From Erythroxylum novogranatense (Eukaryota; Streptophyta; Magnoliopsida; Malpighiales; Erythroxylaceae), in contig CM057235.1 in NCBI GenBank assembly GCA_029891385.1, positions 22,003,120-22,067,119 on the forward strand: DNA of 64,000 nt, given 5' to 3'. This document shows positions 57,433-64,000 of the stretch, in pieces; position 1 is the stretch's first letter, and each line of letters starts with the position of its first letter. The position numbers were made by a program, and so were the translations under genes. The notes under the pieces were generated by a model that was not told where the DNA came from, made no database searches, and worked only from the letters and a program-made list of their open reading frames with translations.

Positions 57433-60400
57433 TCAGAAGCCAGTCGTGGATGTGTTGCCTGATCTAAGACTATTATCTTTGGTTCCATTGCTAGTTTTGC
57501 TAATGATCCCTTTTCCGAAATATTCTGCAATTACAGAAAAACCATCCTTTGAAGATTTCACTTGCTGGAAGAATCGATCTTGATCTTTCGAATTCTGGTC
57601 CAAATTTCTCTTCATTTCAAGAACAGATCTATATTCGGGTGCACACTCAGGGCATTCCTTTTCATTATCACCAAGGCACCGCTGATGGAATGAATGCATG
57701 CACATAAAATGAACAGCAGGGAGATCAAGGGTGAATGTACAAGCAGTGCACTTGCTGAGTTGAAATATCCTTGCATTTGTTCTAAGGTCCTGAATTTCTT
57801 TTCTCATTGCCAATGTATTCTCCTGCAATAGTAAAGGATCCCTTCAATAATTTCTCAAATCCCAACTGAGAACAATTTAGAATTAAAATGGGTTGGGTTG
57901 GAATCAATTTACTCCTTTTACTTTCAAAATATGAACGTGCGAACCATTAACTGATTTCGATCATGGCATAGCTTTTCCCACTGAAGATGAAAAAAATGCA
58001 GAAATTTGGAAAAAGAAAAACTAATTCCATTATTATCCAACTGTCATGGATTCCCTACCAAAAGCCAAGTCTGAGATGATTTAAATGCAAAATAGAATTA
58101 TGGGAGGAATTATTTTTCCCTTTTCCTGTCTTTTTAGCTTTCCTCGTCTCTTTCTATTTTTTTAACCGTTAAGCAAACATGATCACCATTACAGAACATA
58201 GGCATAACTTATATATTTGCACACTAACTTGAATACTAACCTGATACTTCTCAATTGCTCGTCGATCCTCTTCAATCAGCTTCGACTCTTGTTCAAGCTT
58301 CCGAGAAATATAATCCTTAATGACAGAAAGTGTGAGGCACGGATTCCTGGACAGTGTCTGAAGAACAATAATAGGAGGCAATATGTCATCTCTTTCAATG
58401 TAAGAAAGAACTTCCTTCACCTCTTTGGAACAATCTTCGCCAAGTTCACCAAAATACTTCAGCAGATCAGCCCAAAGAGTTGGGTCACCTCCCTTACCAG
58501 AATCCCCCAACCTTTTGCAGCAGGCAATTAAACCTTCATGATCATGAACTTGCATGTAGCAAGCAATGACCTCTTTATAAAGTTTCATTTTCTCATAGAG
58601 ATACAAGAGCCCTTCTTTAAATGCATTCATCTCACAAAGAATTATGGCAAGATCAACATCATAAAGAGGGTGCTCAAGGTCAGACGGCCAAGCACTTTTA
58701 AGTAAGCATAGCCCTCTTTGATGCCTTTCTGAACGATCTTTGTCTTTACATACATCCTTTAATTTCCCATTTGATGCTTTCAGCATTGGAGATGACCCTG
58801 ATTTTTCTCTGAAAGAAAGATCTACCCCATTACTGGCTTGTGACATTGATGGGAAATTTAAGTCATTAGACAGATACAACTCCAAAAGCGTGTTGTGAAT
58901 TTCTAGCTGAGCTGGAGAGTCCTTTATCTTCCTAGTATATCTCTCAAGAAAGTCCATTAAAGACTGGGGATGATGAATAAAAATGTTAAGAAAATCCACA
59001 GGAGACGGTAACATAGACAAGTATGCACCACTAGAAGATCCTTTCTTTGCAGATTCTCCTTCCTCAGTGCAAAGTCTCATAAGTATCTCAATTGTTTCTT
59101 CTGTCTTGTGTTCAATGAGAATTTTACCATACTCTTTCACTGTCATGCCAGCCTGACTTGGTTCGAGGCTAGAAATATATTGCAATGCTTCGTCGTATCT
59201 GCCAAGGTCCTCGAGTAGGATCTTTAGGTACCATTCGTGCCTCCCTGCCTTCTTAGCAACATACATGGCATGTTCATGGTAATTGGCAGCACGGCAGACC
59301 CTTATTGCTGTTTCAACATCGAACTTATGCTCCCCAAGACCATCCTCACTTTTAATGAAAACATTCAGTTTTTCAACATCTTTCAATTTGGTGTAGCAAT
59401 TTAAAAGAAGAGTGGTATGGTCTTTTGAAGCAACCCCCTTCTCATGCAATTTCTCCAAGTAATTTGTAAGGTTGTATATTCTCTGTGCATCCAGAAACTT
59501 CTGTATCACATAAGAAGGTTCAAGATGACCAATAGTTTGGATATATTGGGCCATTGCCTCATCATAATCTTGCTTACTATACAGATGGTCTCCGTATTTC
59601 CTCAATACTTCAGCAGTAGCAGCAGCATCAGCCTGCTGACTTTGAACGAGATTGATGGCCACAGTATAAAGGTTCTTCTTGAAGAGCATATCTAACTTAC
59701 TTTCCATATCCTTTTCACTGATACACAGAGTAGACTTGTCATTCATTATAAGTATTATGTTACCCCATTCACAAAGCATATGAGAAACCTCTTTAACTCC
59801 TAGACTATGGGCTATTAGACGGTTCTTCAAGTCGTAAACATTGAAAGTATCTTTGCCACTTCTCTGATCCGATATAACACACAAAAGGTAACCACGAAAC
59901 CATCCTAAGAATTTCTTCTCTCCTTCAAATGCCCAACAAGGACCACGTCCGTCAATCTCATAGAAATACACAGCCTCAGGCCGACCAATTACCAACTCCT
60001 GAAACGAAAGAAAGAATAAACAACATGAAATGGTGCTGCAACCAAGATATGAAGACAAAAATTAGGCGTGTCAATGCTCCTTACCGATCTATCACTCATT
60101 GTCACACCATTAGAAGCGCATCCAATCTGATCTAGCGTTTGTCTCCTGGGTGGTTGGTTGTGCAAGCTGAACAATGTCACAGAATCTGGAGTTACAGCGA
60201 ACAATTGTAGTGCTTGACCATCCACTCGGAACCCAAGACCAGTGACAGGGGAATTACTTCTGTCAGATGCATTATCCACCTGGAGCTTATAACGCGTAAT
60301 TCTTTCCCTTGCAATGTCCCCTTTGATGGCGTAAATGCAACCAGTGTCTAAGCCAATAGCTATAAGTAGTATAGGAGGAGCTTCCTCCAGAACCAAAAAA

Positions 60401-60957
60401 GACGTAATCTGCAGTCCGTCGACACATCATCACACCATCAGAAACAATCAACTGCGTTGGAGGCCTAAAATAAATCAAAGAAGTGAAAAAACTACCTGTG
60501 CCTCAGGAAACTGGTTTGTGAAAATCCTCAATATTCCAATGCAATCAGGTGTGCTTGTACTAGTGCCCTCTGGTTGAATCTTATCGAGGTCAAAAACCTT
60601 GAGGCACATGGTAGATTCATCTTCCCCAATGGTGACTAAAAAGTTACGTTGCTGTTTAAACAAAACCAACCACAATCACATTCAAAATCCAGTCTCAATA
60701 GAAAAAAAAAATTGAAAGCAAATGAAATTGGAAAGTTGACTTACTCTGAGTTGTTGAAGGAAGAGGGTAGAAGAGGAATGAGCTTGGAATGAGAAATTGA
60801 GGTTGAGTCCACGATCCAGGAAGCTAACGGTGCCGTCATCGGAGCCGATGACAAGCTTACCACGGCCGCTGGAGCAGCAGCCGATCCTTCCGGAGACTTC
60901 ATCGGGAATCGAGGCGTGCTTCTCTTGGAAGAATTCAAATTTCCTCCATTGATACAT
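57433..60957 (-). CDS. VPS11: Vacuolar protein sorting-associated protein 11 (HOPS/CORVET core subunit), five exons
   Basis: Core subunit of the HOPS and CORVET complexes that tether late endosomes and vacuoles before SNARE fusion. Coding exons on the minus strand are 60957-60745, 60651-60496, 60408-60085, 59998-58241 and 57822-57433, all joined in phase 0 with GT-AG introns of 93, 87, 86 and 418 bp. The product is 946 residues, close to plant VPS11 proteins (about 930). The start MYQWRKFEFF is the usual plant N-terminus. Residues 1 to ~340 form the beta-propeller region, followed by the clathrin-type alpha-solenoid and a C-terminal RING-H2: C842, C845, C858, H860, H863, C866, C874 and C877. 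No stop or frameshift breaks it; it appears functional and is the only host gene here. Confidence 0.96.
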
Positions 60958-61345
60958 ATTTTTTCTGATCTAAACCCCAAAAGAAAGAGAAGATGATTGT
61001 TTGTTTGTAATTGTTGGCTTGGGGTTAGATGCTTTCGGACATGAGAATCATTGAGCATTGGATGGGGTCTGGCCCGTAAAGAGCTTCTGGGTTGGATAAT
61101 TCTTTAGGCTCCTGGAATGAGGCCTTTGAGCCCAAAAACCGACAACGTCCCATTTTTTATTCCGAATATATATATAATATGTAAATTTGTGGTAATTATC
61201 CACAAAGATAAGGAAAAGCCACACATAAGTATTTGATTGGGTGCCTTCGCAATCACGTACGCTATACAGCCTTTAAATGCGAAAGCAACATTTTTGTAAT
61301 AAAACAAAAGGATACCCTATCTTATCAATTTTCATATAACATCTT
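60958..61345 (-). promoter_or_regulatory. Upstream region of VPS11
   Basis: Probable 5' untranslated region and promoter. A TATATATATA run at about 61165-61177 could act as TATA box some 210 bp before the ATG, but simple AT runs are common here. A small frame at 61104-61307 has no known domain. Confidence 0.35.
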
Positions 61346-61350
61346 TAGTA

Positions 61351-61749
61351 CTTCTTCCGATTCATAATAAGAGTCGTTTTAAAAAAATACACGTTTATTA
61401 AAAAAAGTAATGAAATTATAAATATACCCTTATAATAATTAGCATGTGAGAGAATTAGATACTCCTTCGATTTATAATAAGAGTCGTTTTAGATACATTT
61501 TAATTATTCAAAATAAATATCATTTTGACTTTCAGATACACGTTTATAACTTTTCTTCCAAAATTAACATTTCATTTCTCTTATCTTAATTATACATATT
61601 ACAATTTCAAAGAATTCTCTCACAATTTCATTTAAGATCATTGATTCTGGCGGTAATTTTATGAGTTTAATAAGGTATATCTATAATTTTATTAACTTTC
61701 TTAATAAGCGTGATTTTCTAAAACGACTTTTATTATGAATCTGATGGAG
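61351..61749. mobile_element. Stowaway-like MITE 1 (interleaved with MITE 2)
   Basis: The left arm CTTCTTCCGATTCATAATAA (61351 on) is matched in inverted orientation by the arm ending at 61749 (TTATTATGAATCTGATGGAG). TA precedes the left arm. Pairing extends inward over about 100 bases with gaps. The terminal sequence is that of CTCCCTCCG...ATAATAAG MITEs of the Tc1/mariner (Stowaway) type. Confidence 0.65.
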
Positions 61750-61909
61750 ATTAAATCGCTTTGAAATCAGTAATCAGATAATTAAGATGAGAGAAATGAA
61801 ATGTTAATTTTGGAAGAAAATTATAAACATGCATACAAAGTCAAGAATGACACTTATTTTGAATAATTAAAATGTATCTAAAACGACACTTATTATGAAT
61901 CGGAGGGAG
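61462..61909. mobile_element. Stowaway-like MITE 2, TA target duplication
   Basis: 448 bp from CTCCTTCGATTTATAATAAG to CTTATTATGAATCGGAGGGAG, with TA on both sides (61460-61461, 61910-61911). Long inverted arms: AGATACATTTTAATTATTCA at the left is mirrored by TGAATAATTAAAATGTATCT at the right. Noncoding. Confidence 0.8.
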
Positions 61910-61911
61910 TA

Positions 61912-64000
61912 ATATCTAACACTGGACTGGTATAGAACGGTATTCACATTTTTTTAGATGAAACTTAATCACAACTTGGGAGAAAAAGAAAAAACATATT
62001 ATATAAGCATAAGCAGATGGAAAGTAGGGTTTAAGATATCAAACAGTCCATTCCAATTAAATACCAAACGGTCCATTCTGATATCTGTTCCTCTGTACGC
62101 GTAAAATAAATCTTTTGAGTAACACAAGACCACACGCAGGCAGCTATGACATAGACATGTCAAATTAATGGCTGAGGATGGTGGAATGAGATGGATAGGA
62201 TTTGGGTACCGAGGATGAAACTATCGTATGTATACCAATGCTTTTCATTACGCACGTCCTCACCACATGTTGAACTTCTTTTAATTTGGTGGAGGAGAAG
62301 AAATCTAACTTGCTATACCAATAAGCCATAAAGGTTCATACGTACGTAGCAATAATATACCTACAAAACAAGGGTTAAGGAGGTAAGAACAATCACTTGA
62401 AACAATCACTTGCTCAACTCCATTCAAGTATAAACTAGAAATTGCATGAAGATATCTGAAGCTCACAAGGGTTAGAAGTATTATGGAGAAAGCAATGGTG
62501 GAATGGCTGCTCCCTAAACAATTTTAGGTTTAAATATTTTAATTTTATTTTTTAATATTCAATATGAAATGGCAATAAGAGGATACATGTCGGGCCAAGT
62601 GTCACATAAATTTCCTAACGTGACTTGTCATGTTAATTATATTAGTAAAGGGTTAATGACGAACAATATTTTAAGTTCTAGCTAGTGTAACAAAATTAAG
62701 TACATTTTTATATTTTTGTAATTTATCCTAACAAAATTAAGTGTTTTTAATTTTAAAGGATAAGAATTTAAGTGAATTAAATATCCTTCATTAAATATTT
62801 ATATTTTATCATATATACTGATTTGTTTCTCATTCATCTTTATTTTGATAAATAGGGAAATATTATTTTCTTAAACATCTTAAAGAAAGTGATTTGTAGG
62901 TTTTAAGTGTCAGTAATAATAATGGAACTTCTTATATTGGAATAACATAAAAACACTACGTTTAGAGCAACACTTATTCTAAACAAAAACCATATATGCA
63001 CTGAAGTAGCATGTCTAAATAAGGTCACTTCAGTTCTGTAGTCTAATAAAGCATCCTAAAGGCACATGTGTCGTATGTTTAGTAAATTCAATTAATGGCA
63101 AAAGGTTGGAACACCTTAAAAGAGAATTTCATGTGTTGTAAACAAGGAAGCCTAAAGGCTATTATAACGAGCTTTAAGTTTATAAGAGTCAACATTTACA
63201 AAGCTTAAGTTTTATATTCAAAATCTTTTACTTTCTAACAAATCTTTAAATTTTGAAATTAACAATCATGTAACTCCATACTTCAAATACTTCATATTAT
63301 TTTTAAAAAATTAAAAGTATTCTCAACTATTAATGTAATTTATAATAAGAAGTATGAGGCTAATAATTCAAATCAAATCGAATTCTATAATAATTTTAGA
63401 TTATATCATAATTACAATATTGATAAGATGCTATCAAATTCAAATTTTGTCTAATTACATAAGCATAAATAGCAACTACGACTCACAAAAAAATTATGAA
63501 ATACCAATGTGAGAATTATAAAATTAGGTTCTTTACTTAAGATATGATTTGATTATCACAACATTCTTGGATACAACCTAATATGGTTATGTCTTGGTTT
63601 TAACTGTCGTTGCTATTTTTTATATTTATTATGACCTTAAGAATGTAAAAATTTTGACAATATTATTTGGTTGTTATGTTATAATTTATCTAAACATATA
63701 AATGCTTAAGAAAGTAGTTTTGATTTTTATATTTTCCTTTAATTTTAAATTATTTTATATGCATACTTTGTAAGTATCCTTTTCTATACAATTTTGAAGG
63801 ATCTATGAAGACTTTATGTTGTTTCAATTAACTATGTTATAAATAAATAAAATCATCATATGTTAAAACTCTTAGTATTATAAATATGATAACTATTTCC
63901 ATAATGTAATTTATATGATCATGAATGCGTTAAGTTTAGTATAAGCTCAATCCTTTAAGCTTAAGCCTACTATGATAAAAGTTAGAGATATATGAAGTGA
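61912..64000. other. Intergenic, nothing recognised
   Basis: AT-rich, no long open frame, no RNA gene and no transposon terminus that I can identify. A small duplicated AC(A/G)GTCCATTC lies within 62044-62079. Confidence 0.6.

Noticed and set aside
57321..57530. Small minus-strand frame overlapping the last VPS11 exon
   Set aside because: Out of frame with VPS11, whose RING-containing frame is clearly the coding one.
59444..59695. Plus-strand frame inside VPS11 exon 4
   Set aside because: Antisense shadow of a conserved coding exon.

Overview
The window is nuclear DNA of a flowering plant, most likely a eudicot. It holds one conserved host gene, a five-exon VPS11 homologue on the minus strand at about 57.4-61.0 kb. 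The other ~90% is AT-rich intergenic sequence built from nested retrotransposons, several of which carry diagnostic 5-bp target-site duplications (TSDs). I recognised no tRNA, rRNA, CRISPR or bacterial feature. Species cannot be named from the sequence alone.

Layout. 1-11.7 kb: remains of a Ty3/gypsy-like element (Tat/Athila-like 3' region) split by two long solo LTRs, S1 (1395-4814, minus, TSD CATTA) and S2 (6719-11599, plus, TSD CATAT). About 11.7-14.7 kb: another long LTR (plus) with an unclear start. 14.7-16.2 kb: a probable short LTR remnant and unclassified repeat. 16.24-18.54 kb: LTR S3 (minus), cut by copia element A. 18.54-34.27 kb: copia A (plus), with a complete 9.9-kb gypsy-like element with ~3.2-kb LTRs (20072-30016, TSD AGCAT) inserted in its 5' LTR. 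A keeps its PBS, a long repeat-rich leader, gag and an integrase with DD35E; its 3' half is missing. 35.8-46.27 kb: copia B (minus), with both LTRs, PBS, PPT and a broken gag-pol; a 797-bp solo LTR S4 (TSD GGATT) sits in its 3' LTR. 46.28-55.35 kb: decayed copia C (plus) with a 2.75-kb solo LTR S5 (TSD TTCTT) in it. 55.5-56.2 kb: a LINE fragment (minus). 57.4-61.0 kb: VPS11. 61.35-61.91 kb: two interleaved Stowaway-like MITEs. The rest to 64 kb shows nothing recognisable.

Most interesting pattern. The long LTRs, although diverged, appear to share a spliced-leader layout. On the sense strand each has a hairpin of the type CTGAG-loop-CTCACCC, then a pyrimidine tract and CAG|G, i.e. a structured 3' splice site, and most have a GTGAGT donor 0.6-1.1 kb upstream. 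In the 20072 element and S5 there is also a conserved ~65-nt mini-exon (AG|AGGC...AG|GTGAGTAACC). Copia A and B show a parallel design: a donor in the LTR just after GAACAAG and an acceptor a few bases before the gag ATG, so splicing would remove the primer-binding site and the whole leader. These are sequence-based predictions; RNA evidence is needed. Other notable features are an array of eight AAGTCGACTT palindromes, four covarying TTGGGT-AA-ACCCAA hairpins in the A leader, and different palindromic or GC-rich islands in each LTR family.
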